Of a stretch of 33,999 nt of DNA, positions 13,385-21,015 are shown in pieces (position 1 is the stretch's first letter; each line of letters opens with the position of its first letter). The translations under genes were made by a program, and so were the position numbers. This stretch comes from Candidatus Parvarchaeota archaeon (GTDB lineage: Archaea; Nanobdellota; Nanobdellia; JAFCGN01; DAOVEB01). A model generated the notes under the pieces. That model searched no databases, was not told the origin of the DNA, and was given only the letters and a program-made list of their open reading frames with translations. The stretch lies in contig DAOVEB010000003.1 of the NCBI GenBank assembly GCA_030669205.1, positions 1 through 33,999 on the forward strand, given 5' to 3'.

Positions 13385-14335
13385 TCATCCCAATCCAAAC
13401 CTCTTTTTTATAAGAGTCACTGCATCTGAAAAACCAATCAACTTATCCACAGTGTCACCTTTCCCAGGTTTCCCACCTAACTTTTCATATACATCCTCAT
13501 CCACTATCCTAACTGCATCGGAGAAGTCACCAGTTGTCGACATGAAAATACCTTCTGTGCTGTCATAAAGTGGATAAGAGGCATATCTCGCTGGCACACC
13601 GTGTCCTGGATCCGCTTCTTCCCATCTCCTTGGACTTAAACAATAAATATCAACTGCTTTGGGGTTTGTCATTGACCAGCGGATGAACTCCTTGTGGAGC
13701 TTTCCCTCCACCCATGTCAATCCCTTGGGATACACATTCCTCCAGTCGCTTGGAACAATCGGTGTGATTTCTACCTTGTTCTGTATTTTCCCCTTTTTGA
13801 TAAGTAGGTCTTCTATCTCCTTTTTGACGCAAGATTCCAAGGTCCTGAGCTTTTTGACAACGCTTTTGGAGTCTAATCTCTGATAGCTCGAAATGAGCTC
13901 TTCTAGCTCCATTTGCTTTCCAGCAACTTCATCATCCAATGATGATATCCCATCCTTCATCTCTTGTATTTTCTTCTCTTGCTTTGTCTTGTATCTCGGC
14001 TCCTTTGGATTCATCCTGAAAAATGTTGTGACATGTGAGGGTTCGTCAAGCCATGCATTTGGACCCCTCATCACAACTAAACCAAAGTCGGGTTCAATCT
14101 CATATATTTCACCACTATTATAGCGGATACTTGGTCGACAGCGACAGTATTTGCACCATCTGTCGATTGATAATCCACCACCAAAAACATCTTTCACATC
14201 CGCTATCTTCCTCATTTTTTGGGTTTCGGGATTGAAGAAGCCGATAACTTCATACTTCAGACATTCACCAATCCTCCAATATTCCTTCTCCTTGAAGAAT
14301 CTGGAGACTCCTTCAGCAATCTCGTCCTTCACCAT
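13385..14335 (-). CDS. Orphan operon, gene 3: hypothetical protein, 316 residues
   Basis: Not recognised. Residues about 1-120 contain WCKYCRCRP (C61, C64, C66), possibly metal-binding. Residues about 130-195 are a charged heptad-like stretch (KQEKKIQEMKDGISSLDDEV onward) likely to form a coiled coil. The C-terminal third is globular with LSPRRWEEADPGHGVPARYA and STTGDFSDAVRIVDEDVYEK. There is no signal peptide or membrane helix. A GGAGG ribosome-binding site lies 7 nt before the ATG. It follows gene 2 by 3 nt. A cytoplasmic multi-protein complex with genes 1 and 2 is plausible but unproven. Confidence 0.65.
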   Translation of the reverse strand: MVKDEIAEGVSRFFKEKEYWRIGECLKYEVIGFFNPETQKMRKIADVKDVFGGGLSIDRWCKYCRCRPSIRYNSGEIYEIEPDFGLVVMRGPNAWLDEPSHVTTFFRMNPKEPRYKTKQEKKIQEMKDGISSLDDEVAGKQMELEELISSYQRLDSKSVVKKLRTLESCVKKEIEDLLIKKGKIQNKVEITPIVPSDWRNVYPKGLTWVEGKLHKEFIRWSMTNPKAVDIYCLSPRRWEEADPGHGVPARYASYPLYDSTEGIFMSTTGDFSDAVRIVDEDVYEKLGGKPGKGDTVDKLIGFSDAVTLIKKRFGLG

Positions 14336-14338
14336 AGG

Positions 14339-14689
14339 TCATCCTCCTTTCAGACACTCCTTTGCAAGTTGCCTGCACCTTTCCATGGCCTCTGTATCAG
14401 AGACACTGCAAAGGACCTCCAGGTTCCTGAACCTCTGCTTTTTTACGAATCCGCGGCGGCCGATGATATAAGTCTCAGAGCGTACTAGATGATGTTTCGA
14501 TATCCTATCAAAGACGAAGTAAGTTTCTAGGTAACTTTGTCTGGCTTTGTAACCACATTCCACTTCCTCCACATGCGGTCTGACGAAGTCTTCAGGTGTT
14601 AGGTACACGGCTCTATGTTCTTCCTCCCAGGATAGTGTGGTACAGTTTGATATGTTGACACATATTTTCGGCTCCTTTTTCTTCCCCAT
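14339..14689 (-). CDS. Orphan operon, gene 2: hypothetical protein, 116 residues
   Basis: Not recognised. It begins with a basic MGKKKEPKICVNISNCTTLS, has an aromatic/acidic middle (VYLTPEDFVRPHVEEVECGY), then RSETYIIGRRGFVKKQRF and a final helix with two cysteines (MERCRQLAKECLKGG). It has no transmembrane segment. It starts 1 nt after gene 1's stop, with a gaggt ribosome-binding site inside the end of gene 1, so the genes are co-translated. Confidence 0.6.
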   Translation of the reverse strand: MGKKKEPKICVNISNCTTLSWEEEHRAVYLTPEDFVRPHVEEVECGYKARQSYLETYFVFDRISKHHLVRSETYIIGRRGFVKKQRFRNLEVLCSVSDTEAMERCRQLAKECLKGG

Positions 14690-14690
14690 A

Positions 14691-15605
14691 CTACAACCTC
14701 TTCAGGGAGAACTCTATGTTGTCGACAGATACCTCTTCGTTTTCGTAGCCAACCCTTTTGTAGATTGATCTTCCGAATCCTTCATTGTCCTTGGACCACT
14801 CTTCGAAACATACATCACACACCTTCATTTGCTTGCTCCTGTCAAAGTTCCACAGATACCATTTTATATGAGGTGGCTTGAAGATGACTTTGTCATGGAT
14901 GTCTGGTATATTACTCTCTCCATTCTCAGCTTTCAATTTCACTAACTCCTCGAGATTGTGGAGATCCTTGAGGAAGGACTGTAGTTCTTTTTTAGTTTTT
15001 TTAACCTCATCAGAGAACTCTTCTGAATACCCCGACATCTCCTGCCTCACAAACTCGCGCTTCAGGCTGAACTTGAACTCGTAATCAGGTGCTTCAATCT
15101 CTGATATGAACACAAAGAACACGTCCGAAGAGCTTCCCCAGTCGTTGAGAACAGCAACCTTGCCTGATGGCACGCCACAATTGAAACATGAACATTCATA
15201 GTACCTTCCAAGTGGCACACCAATATAGTCAAGATGGAACCTCCTCGTACTGTCAGCATCCACAGATGTGAGATCAACGCCCTTAAGAAATGAGTTCACT
15301 TCTCCCAGGGTTGCCAGAATATCTGATGGTTTGTCGGTTTCAAAGTCATTGATGATTTTCTCCATCGCCTCTTTGTCCCACTTATCAAGTTTGGATTTTG
15401 ATTTGGAGAGCAAATCAAGCATCTTTTGTATTGGATGATATTCATAACTCTTGTAATAACTTATACCCTCATAATCACTACTGCTCTTAATTTTGTATTT
15501 TGAGGCGTTGAACAGCTTATGCCAATTGTGTACAGGATACCTGCCCCTGTTCAATTCCTCCTTGAAAAAAGCAAGATCATCCATCAAACAAGCAAGATTA
15601 TCCAT
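14691..15605 (-). CDS. Orphan operon, gene 1: zinc-ribbon/coiled-coil hypothetical, 304 residues
   Basis: Not recognised. An N-terminal helical region (about 1-115) leads to YYECSCFNCGVPSG (two CxC/CxxC cysteines, about 139-144), a mixed region with FFVFISEIEAPDYEF, a coiled-coil-like stretch (EEFSDEVKKTKKELQSFLKD), then KVCDVCFEEWSKDNEG near residue 270. CxxC plus a distant CxxC suggests one split zinc site. GAGGTG lies 5 nt before the chosen ATG; the in-frame TTG one codon earlier is less likely. The first 14 residues are an imperfect repeat, MDNLACL then MDDLAFF. It heads a three-gene operon with a promoter at about 15657-15667. Confidence 0.65.
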   Translation of the reverse strand: MDNLACLMDDLAFFKEELNRGRYPVHNWHKLFNASKYKIKSSSDYEGISYYKSYEYHPIQKMLDLLSKSKSKLDKWDKEAMEKIINDFETDKPSDILATLGEVNSFLKGVDLTSVDADSTRRFHLDYIGVPLGRYYECSCFNCGVPSGKVAVLNDWGSSSDVFFVFISEIEAPDYEFKFSLKREFVRQEMSGYSEEFSDEVKKTKKELQSFLKDLHNLEELVKLKAENGESNIPDIHDKVIFKPPHIKWYLWNFDRSKQMKVCDVCFEEWSKDNEGFGRSIYKRVGYENEEVSVDNIEFSLKRL

Positions 15606-15743
15606 CAAACCACCTCAAAAAATAATTGTTGACCATCCTTGGTTGGTGAGACATCCATATTTATAATAATTTTCTTAACAGTTAATTTTATAAATATGAA
15701 ATATTTACAATTACTGGAAAGTGAAAAGAAACAGTTGTCTGCC
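15606..15743. promoter_or_regulatory. Divergent promoter region between orphan operon and CARF-like regulator
   Basis: The minus-strand ttattataaat (15657-15667) predicts start near 15634, a leader of about 29 nt with GAGGTG. The plus-strand ttttataaata (about 15686-15695) predicts start near 15717 and a leader of about 27 nt before ATG 15744. The two TATA boxes are only ~30 bp apart, so a regulator bound here would affect both directions. This is one of the few places in the window where leadered transcripts are predicted. Confidence 0.55.
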
Positions 15744-16478
15744 ATGAAGATACTGCTCTCTCCGGTGGGGATATATGTGGGCCGCGTACTCAAAGGTATC
15801 TCAAAAACCAAGCCGGATAAGATATATCTTTTTGTTTCCAAGCGCGAGGAAGACAGCGACTATACTAAGGAGTGGAGCGTAGCGACCGAGATGTATGCAA
15901 AGGATATCATGAAGAGGATATCCTTATTCTACGGCAGGTCCGACATCAAGGTTGTTTCCGAAAAGCTTGGAAATTATTCGAGGATGCTCAAGATAATGAT
16001 AAATCTGGTCATAAAGCATAAGGACGCAGAGTTCCTTATAGACATCACCTCTGCGCGTCGCGGATTTGAGATGGCTGCAATAACGTTGGGTATGTTCTTC
16101 ACCAACGTTAGGTGTTTCTACATTCCGCCGAAGGAGCCCTTGATGCCATCTGACTACTCAAGGAAGGTCATAAAGGATGAGGGCGGCGAGCCGGAGACCA
16201 TAACTACACCTAAGGTTGACTTTTCCGAGCTACAGAAAAGACCACTGAAGGACATTTTGGTTGTACTCAGTTTGGACTTAAAGGGAAGGTCAGACAAATT
16301 TATTGCTCTTCTCAGAGCTCTTAAGTGGGATGAGACCAGGTCCAACGTCATAAGATTGAGTAAGATGATAAAGAAACTTGAGAACTATGGTTGTGTCCGC
16401 ACAAAGCGCTTCGGCAGGGAGAAGTCGGTTGAGCTCACACTACTGGGCGAGTCGCTTGCAGTGGCACTTGGTTCATGA
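15744..16478 (+). CDS. CARF-like Rossmann domain with C-terminal winged helix (HFX_2341/DUF6293-like)
   Basis: A 244-residue protein. The N-terminal ~130 residues look like a Rossmann-type fold: MKILLSPVGIYVGRVLKGIS, KIYLFVSKREEDSDYT, and EFLIDITSARRGFEMAAITL (about 95-114), where the D-x-T-S stretch sits where CARF domains bind nucleotide. After a linker, residues about 160-244 form a winged helix (LKDILVVLSLDLKGRSDKFI, then VIRLSKMIKKLENYGCVRTK). This architecture matches archaeal CARF-wHTH regulators. The start is chosen from the promoter position; a longer frame opens at 15639. It probably regulates the divergent orphan operon, itself, or both. The family match is by eye. Confidence 0.68.
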   Translation: MKILLSPVGIYVGRVLKGISKTKPDKIYLFVSKREEDSDYTKEWSVATEMYAKDIMKRISLFYGRSDIKVVSEKLGNYSRMLKIMINLVIKHKDAEFLIDITSARRGFEMAAITLGMFFTNVRCFYIPPKEPLMPSDYSRKVIKDEGGEPETITTPKVDFSELQKRPLKDILVVLSLDLKGRSDKFIALLRALKWDETRSNVIRLSKMIKKLENYGCVRTKRFGREKSVELTLLGESLAVALGS

Positions 16479-16516
16479 CCGAAATTGTTATTACCTGAAG
16501 TTCTTTGCTGCTTGTT

Positions 16517-17512
16517 ATGGGACCCACATTTCGTCTCCATGCCTTTCTTGCCTCGCTGTTTCTAGTGGTTCTGTCCACTGGTTGCACGCAACCGCAGGGG
16601 TGGCAGATTCAGAACGGTCTTGGGATGAGATACGGCATATTCATAATGGATGCAGGTGGCACCAACGTGGAGCAGATATATGGAAGTGAGACAAAGATAA
16701 CCAATGCCCTTGCGTCACCTGACGGAGCAAAAATTGCCTTTTTTGAGTTAGCGGGCCAGACAGGCGACCTTCAGAACATAAGCACATCAGAGATAGCCCT
16801 GATAAACATCGATGGCACAGGTTATATGAAGCTCACAGACAACAACTGGATGGACTTCCAGCCCATATGGTCTTCTGACGGGAATGAGCTCTTGTTCGTG
16901 TCAACTGGGGGGATTCCCGCAGGCACAGACATCTATGTCATGGATCCGGATGGCAACGTCCTGAGGCAGCTAACAGACACGGTTGGCATATCAGAGGCAG
17001 ACCCGGACTGGAAGTGTGGGAAGGTCGCCTTCACCAGAAACGGCACAATCTGGATCATGGACGAGGACGGCTCCAACGAACAGCAACTGACAGATCCTCC
17101 TGGAAGAGGTATTGATGTGGGTGTGCAGTACCCCCTCGGCGACTATGACCCAAACCTTTCGCCGGACTGCTCAAAGGTCGCCTTCGAGAGGCTGGCCGGA
17201 ACAGGTATGGATGTCAATGGTGTGAACCTTGGTGACTATGACCTGTATGTGCTTGAACTGTCCACGGGCATAGAGCATGACATAAGCCAAAATCCAGCAG
17301 CTGACCTGTTGCCAGAGTGGTCACCTGACGGCACCAGACTGATTTTCCTTCATCTGAGCAATGTGGCCGCTGACCTATATGACATCTACATGGTCAACGC
17401 GGACGGTACAGGAAGGACAAAGGTCACTGGGGACGATCCAAATAACTTCGTTGAGGACAGCTGCACCTGGTTTGGCAACAGAATCCTCTTCACAGCAGAG
17501 TTTTATGAGTGA
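16517..17512 (+). CDS. TolB/PD40-type beta-propeller lipoprotein
   Basis: The N-terminus is a signal peptide ending in LSTGC (Cys23), a lipobox, so the protein is probably lipid-anchored outside the membrane. The rest is repeated PD40/TolB blades: LASPDGAKIAFF, PIWSSDGNELLFVS, NLSPDCSKVAFERL, PEWSPDGTRLIFLH, each followed by an I-Y-V/M-D/N-x-DG strand such as IYMVNADGTGRTKVTGDD. About five to six blades are visible in 331 residues. Such propellers mediate protein or ligand binding at the surface. It lies 38 nt after the CARF-like gene but has no clear functional link. Confidence 0.75.
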   Translation: MGPTFRLHAFLASLFLVVLSTGCTQPQGWQIQNGLGMRYGIFIMDAGGTNVEQIYGSETKITNALASPDGAKIAFFELAGQTGDLQNISTSEIALINIDGTGYMKLTDNNWMDFQPIWSSDGNELLFVSTGGIPAGTDIYVMDPDGNVLRQLTDTVGISEADPDWKCGKVAFTRNGTIWIMDEDGSNEQQLTDPPGRGIDVGVQYPLGDYDPNLSPDCSKVAFERLAGTGMDVNGVNLGDYDLYVLELSTGIEHDISQNPAADLLPEWSPDGTRLIFLHLSNVAADLYDIYMVNADGTGRTKVTGDDPNNFVEDSCTWFGNRILFTAEFYE

Positions 17513-17550
17513 TGCCAATATTTTTAAATCATTCATATTGTTTCTTTATA

Positions 17551-18129
17551 GTGATAACATACAATGAGGAACTTTCGGAGTTTGCAGGGAAGCAGGCGGG
17601 AAAGTGGAAGTCAAAAGGGAATTATTCAATCTACTCATTCGAGAACTTCAAGGACCTGTCGGAAAAAAACAACCTCCTCTTTGTAATGTCGGCTGTCAAC
17701 GGGTTTCCGCCAGCTTTTTTGGCAGTATTTGGCGATGAAAACGAGATCTATGTCCATCAGGATACTCTTGACTCTCTATCTGTTGATGGAGCAAGATGTC
17801 CGATTAAACATGAGATCGTCGAGAACTTTCTGAGGAAAGCCCTTGAGATGAGTCCGTATTCAAACAAGGAGGACAACGAGCTGGTACATCCAATAGTTGA
17901 TATGCTCTCCCACGATGAACAGTATGAAACTACCTTTTACAAAATGGCTTCATCCTCTAGTTCATATCTGACAGTTGCTGTCCTGAAAGGCGAGATAACT
18001 GTGAGATCATCTAATGGGAATATTTTTTCTTTCATAAAAGAGTCAGCAGAGAGATGCCGTGAAGACCTGTTCTGCAGATTTTCCACTGCCAGGACATTAT
18101 TGGATATTGTTAATGAAGAACACAAATGA
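17551..18129 (+). CDS. Hypothetical protein, 192 residues
   Basis: Not recognised. A soluble mixed alpha/beta protein with LLFVMSAVNGFPPAFLAVFG (about 42-61), DNELVHPIVDMLSHDEQYET (109-128) and a serine-rich stretch ASSSSSYLTV. No signal peptide or metal motif is seen. A tttttaaat box at about 17520-17528 is 27 nt before the GTG, which I take as start; the frame is open from 17509 but that would precede the promoter and overlap the propeller gene. Confidence 0.55.
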   Translation: MITYNEELSEFAGKQAGKWKSKGNYSIYSFENFKDLSEKNNLLFVMSAVNGFPPAFLAVFGDENEIYVHQDTLDSLSVDGARCPIKHEIVENFLRKALEMSPYSNKEDNELVHPIVDMLSHDEQYETTFYKMASSSSSYLTVAVLKGEITVRSSNGNIFSFIKESAERCREDLFCRFSTARTLLDIVNEEHK

Positions 18130-18176
18130 AGTTCTCCACAGTAAACGTTAAGTAGGATATCAACTCATATAATGGT

Positions 18177-19679
18177 ATGAAAACAGAACTCAAGGTTGAG
18201 TTCCGCCTCAGCAACCCGCTGCCGAAAGGCGCAAGGAACGAGGTAATCGGCTTCCTTGAGGGCAGGGTATCCGCTGTTGACAGGGACGCGAAGGCAGCCG
18301 GCTTTGAGGTGGCGGGCTCGAAGATAACATTTTCCCTCTCATCAACTTTAATGGCACATGGCACAGTGCTCCGCGTGCGCAAGCCGCTGGCAGAATTTCT
18401 GGGCAAGAAGTACAAGACCGGCTTGAGGTCTACTGTTGTAAAGGGCTACAAGATAGTTCTTGAAACAGAGAAGCCGAAGGAAAGGTTCGTGCTCCCGTTC
18501 TGCAGGATAAACTATACCAAGGACGGGGTGAGGTTCCGGCTTGACGATATGGACGACCTGGCCCTGAACAGGAACTATCCAAACCGGATTGTGAAGCGGT
18601 TCAAGACAAAGGTCAACGCCCAGCGAATCAAGGGCAAGACCATGACGCAGCGAGTGATTCGCGAGAGCAGGAAAAGGCTAAGCAGGTACGCTCACAGGAG
18701 GGATATAACCAAGGACCTTATCAAGAGGGGATGGCTCCGCGAGTTCGCCCAGGGTGTCTGGACAGTCATGCCGCCGTTTGCAGCGCTCATCAAGGCCATA
18801 CAGAACCTCTGCATCGACACCATAGCAAAACCTCTTGGTTTCCAGGAGGTGATTGTGCCGAGGTTAATCCCGCTCGAGGTTCAGAGGAAGAAAGGACAGC
18901 TCAGCGGAATACCCAACGAGATATTCTGGGTCTGTCCGCCTGCCAGCAGGGACCCAAAAGAATTTGAGTGGTATAGGGACCTTGTTGAGATAACGGGCGA
19001 GACCCACCCTGACGAGCTGAAAAAGCATTTGAGGGAGCCCATGTTCTCACTGTCATACGCGCAGTGCGAGCCCCTCTACGACGTCTTCAGAGGTGAAATC
19101 GTCGACGCAGACGAGCTGCCGTACAAATTCTACGACGTCAATGGTCCGACCTGGAGATGGGAGGGTGGCGGACTCAAAGGCTACGAGCGGCTCAACGAGT
19201 TCCTCCGCATCGAACTTTTCTATATCGGCACAAAGGAGCAGTTGATTGGGATTCGCGACAGAATCCTAGCCAAATCAGAGGAAGTGATGGACAGTGTCTT
19301 TGACGTGCAATACAGGGTTGACGCGAACGTGCCTGTTTACCTTGAGCACGCAGGTCAGGCGGAGGAGGAAGCTGACTTTGTGAAGACCTATGACCTCACG
19401 GCAATCCTTCCGTTCAAAACAGTGAGCAGGGACGAGGCAGAGCTGGAAATAGCGAGTTACCACGTGCATACCGACTTCTATATGGACAGGTTCCACATCA
19501 AGGAGAGAAAGAACCGGGAAATCTGGACTGGCTGCGCCGGAATAGGTCCAAGCCGGTGGGCTTATGTCTTCCTGCTACGCTGGGGCTTTGACTACTCCAA
19601 GTGGCCAAAGGAAATCAGGAAGTACATTGGCAGCAAACTTCCGGACGTGCCAAGGATGGTAACATGGCCAAAGAAGTAA
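18177..19679 (+). CDS. serS: Seryl-tRNA synthetase, type 2 (methanogen-type)
   Basis: A 500-residue class II synthetase of the rare archaeal SerRS2 type. The N-terminal ~165 residues are a unique tRNA-binding domain instead of the long coiled-coil arm of ordinary SerRS. The catalytic core shows VIVPRLIPLEV (motif 1 region), MFSLSYAQCEPLYDVFRGEI (motif 2 region) and WTGCAGIGPSRWAYVFL (motif 3). The zinc ligands known in Methanosarcina barkeri SerRS (Cys306, Glu355, Cys461) match Cys297, Glu346 and Cys453 here at constant offset, so the serine-binding zinc site is intact. It charges tRNA-Ser, one gene for which is at 5917-6047. SerRS2 is mostly known from methanogens. Confidence 0.9.
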   Translation: MKTELKVEFRLSNPLPKGARNEVIGFLEGRVSAVDRDAKAAGFEVAGSKITFSLSSTLMAHGTVLRVRKPLAEFLGKKYKTGLRSTVVKGYKIVLETEKPKERFVLPFCRINYTKDGVRFRLDDMDDLALNRNYPNRIVKRFKTKVNAQRIKGKTMTQRVIRESRKRLSRYAHRRDITKDLIKRGWLREFAQGVWTVMPPFAALIKAIQNLCIDTIAKPLGFQEVIVPRLIPLEVQRKKGQLSGIPNEIFWVCPPASRDPKEFEWYRDLVEITGETHPDELKKHLREPMFSLSYAQCEPLYDVFRGEIVDADELPYKFYDVNGPTWRWEGGGLKGYERLNEFLRIELFYIGTKEQLIGIRDRILAKSEEVMDSVFDVQYRVDANVPVYLEHAGQAEEEADFVKTYDLTAILPFKTVSRDEAELEIASYHVHTDFYMDRFHIKERKNREIWTGCAGIGPSRWAYVFLLRWGFDYSKWPKEIRKYIGSKLPDVPRMVTWPKK

Positions 19680-19713
19680 TCTTTATATGGTAGTAAATTC
19701 CCGTTACTGCTTG

Positions 19714-20226
19714 ATGGCAGACAACAACAGTGGAAGATGCCTAACTCTTGAGGATATGTACCCGCACATCATCGGCTTTGTGGATGGTTTTAGTGCCCCA
19801 AGTCATGATGGGAAACTTTCAGAGATTCTGAGCCAAGAACTTTCACGACACTATAAAGGACTCCTATGTATGTGCAATCAGATGGACTATGAACACCATC
19901 ATAAACAATTTATGTCGGAGATAGAAAAGGTTTCAGTTGACATCGGTCCGGATGGATTTAGAGTTTACGTGAAAGTAAAGGATGAAGTAAAAAGTATAGA
20001 CCGTGCTGATGACTATGACGCTTTTTATGGCGTTATAAACAATACAATCCATGAAGGCGACTTTGAGCGTCTGTTGGCAAAAAACCCGCAGAAACTTGAA
20101 GAGCCACATACGTGGACCCATAAAAGAGGTACTGAACTAGTTCCTGAAAAGGTTCGGGACAGGCAGGGGAATCTGAGTTACAACATCTTCCTCGTTAGAG
20201 ATAGTAGACTCGTGAAGGCGAATTAG
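19714..20226 (+). CDS. Hypothetical protein, 170 residues
   Basis: Not recognised. Soluble, acidic, His-rich patch (DYEHHHKQFM, about 58-67) and a strand-rich middle (DGFRVYVKVKDEVKSIDRAD). The C-terminal part, THKRGTELVPEKVRDRQGNL, is basic. A ctttatatgg box at about 19681-19690 lies 27 nt before the chosen ATG; nine further codons upstream are open but would lie before the transcription start. Confidence 0.55.
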   Translation: MADNNSGRCLTLEDMYPHIIGFVDGFSAPSHDGKLSEILSQELSRHYKGLLCMCNQMDYEHHHKQFMSEIEKVSVDIGPDGFRVYVKVKDEVKSIDRADDYDAFYGVINNTIHEGDFERLLAKNPQKLEEPHTWTHKRGTELVPEKVRDRQGNLSYNIFLVRDSRLVKAN

Positions 20227-20326
20227 CCAGGGAGATGAATTCCCACACGATAATGTCAGATATTTCTATTCAGTAGGAAGTTTTCAGAACATAAAGTTAT
20301 AAATTCTACATACATTAACTGTCACC
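20227..20326. other. Intergenic region with promoter for the next small gene
   Basis: About 100 nt between two orphan genes. Only an agttataaat box (about 20295-20304), 27 nt before the ATG at 20327, can be supported. No RNA gene or repeat was seen. Confidence 0.45.
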
Positions 20327-20551
20327 ATGGCAAAGAAAAAGGCTGAAAAGGAGCCAGAGGTTAACTTGGACAAATACTTCAAACTCCTTGAGGCCATTGG
20401 CAAGAGCGAGCCCGCTGGCCACGCCAAGGCGGCAACCAAGGAGGTGCTGCTCGCGATGAGAGGCGTTCTAGACGTCGCAATCAGTGCCATTGAGCTGGGT
20501 GAAAAACCAAAAAAGAAGAAGAGAACCAGGTTCAAGATAAAGATCAAGTGA
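20327..20551 (+). CDS. Small lysine-rich helical protein, 74 residues
   Basis: Not recognised. Basic ends (MAKKKAEKEPE and KPKKKKRTRFKIKIK) flank an amphipathic helical centre (LDKYFKLLEAIGKSEPAGHA, then LLAMRGVLDVAISAIEL). It could bind nucleic acid or a membrane surface; neither is shown. It ends 2 nt before the convergent DUF106 gene. Its TATA-like box is well placed for a leaderless transcript and its base composition matches the ribosomal genes. Confidence 0.6.
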   Translation: MAKKKAEKEPEVNLDKYFKLLEAIGKSEPAGHAKAATKEVLLAMRGVLDVAISAIELGEKPKKKKRTRFKIKIK

Positions 20552-20553
20552 AC

Positions 20554-21015
20554 TCAGATGATTCCACGCGCTTCCAGTTTATCAGCCGCGCGTCGCAGAA
20601 GTGTTGAGAACAGCATTGAACAGATTATGTAAGTCCATAGCCAACCCAGACCGTCCCCTATTCCGAGCGGAACCCAGTTGAGGAAGGCGGGTAAAGGTAT
20701 GAGAACACCCACACCGGCATAGGCGCCCCTCAAAACCGTAAAGACCAACAGAAATGGAATCATTGTTATCATCGTCGGCTTCATGGTGAGCTTCATCATG
20801 TCCATGTTTATGTCCAGCATCTTGCTCTGCTTGGCGTTATAAGCCTTTGAACCCGGCTTGATGTTTTTGAGTTCGTTCCTTATGTTCTTCATGCGGTTTT
20901 TCATCCCGGTTATCTTTTTCCTGTCGGTTGTGAACTCGTGTACCAGCTGGTAGATTATGGAGATGCTTAATGAAATCATTACAATCTCCACTATTGGCGA
21001 AAGGCCGAACATCAT
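20554..21015 (-). CDS. DUF106 membrane protein (EMC3/TMCO1/Get1/YidC superfamily)
   Basis: A 153-residue membrane protein with an N-terminal helix (VEIVMISLSISIIYQLVHEF), a cytosolic charged coiled-coil pair (residues about 30-70, including KNRMKNIRNELKNIKPGSKA), then two or three further helices. This is the DUF106 pattern, the archaeal Oxa1-superfamily insertase relatives of EMC3 and TMCO1. It normally follows secY in archaea; here the adenylate kinase gene that often sits between them is missing. ATGATG overlaps the secY stop; either ATG may be used. Confidence 0.88.
   Translation of the reverse strand: MMFGLSPIVEIVMISLSISIIYQLVHEFTTDRKKITGMKNRMKNIRNELKNIKPGSKAYNAKQSKMLDINMDMMKLTMKPTMITMIPFLLVFTVLRGAYAGVGVLIPLPAFLNWVPLGIGDGLGWLWTYIICSMLFSTLLRRAADKLEARGII

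Noticed and set aside
13374-13568. 64-codon frame downstream of the strong TATA box
   Set aside because: It lies wholly antisense to an orphan gene with no family resemblance; kept only as a possible antisense RNA.
18177-19679. Prolyl- or threonyl-tRNA synthetase
   Set aside because: General class II motifs could suggest these, but the Cys/Glu/Cys zinc positions and the unique N-terminal domain match type 2 SerRS.
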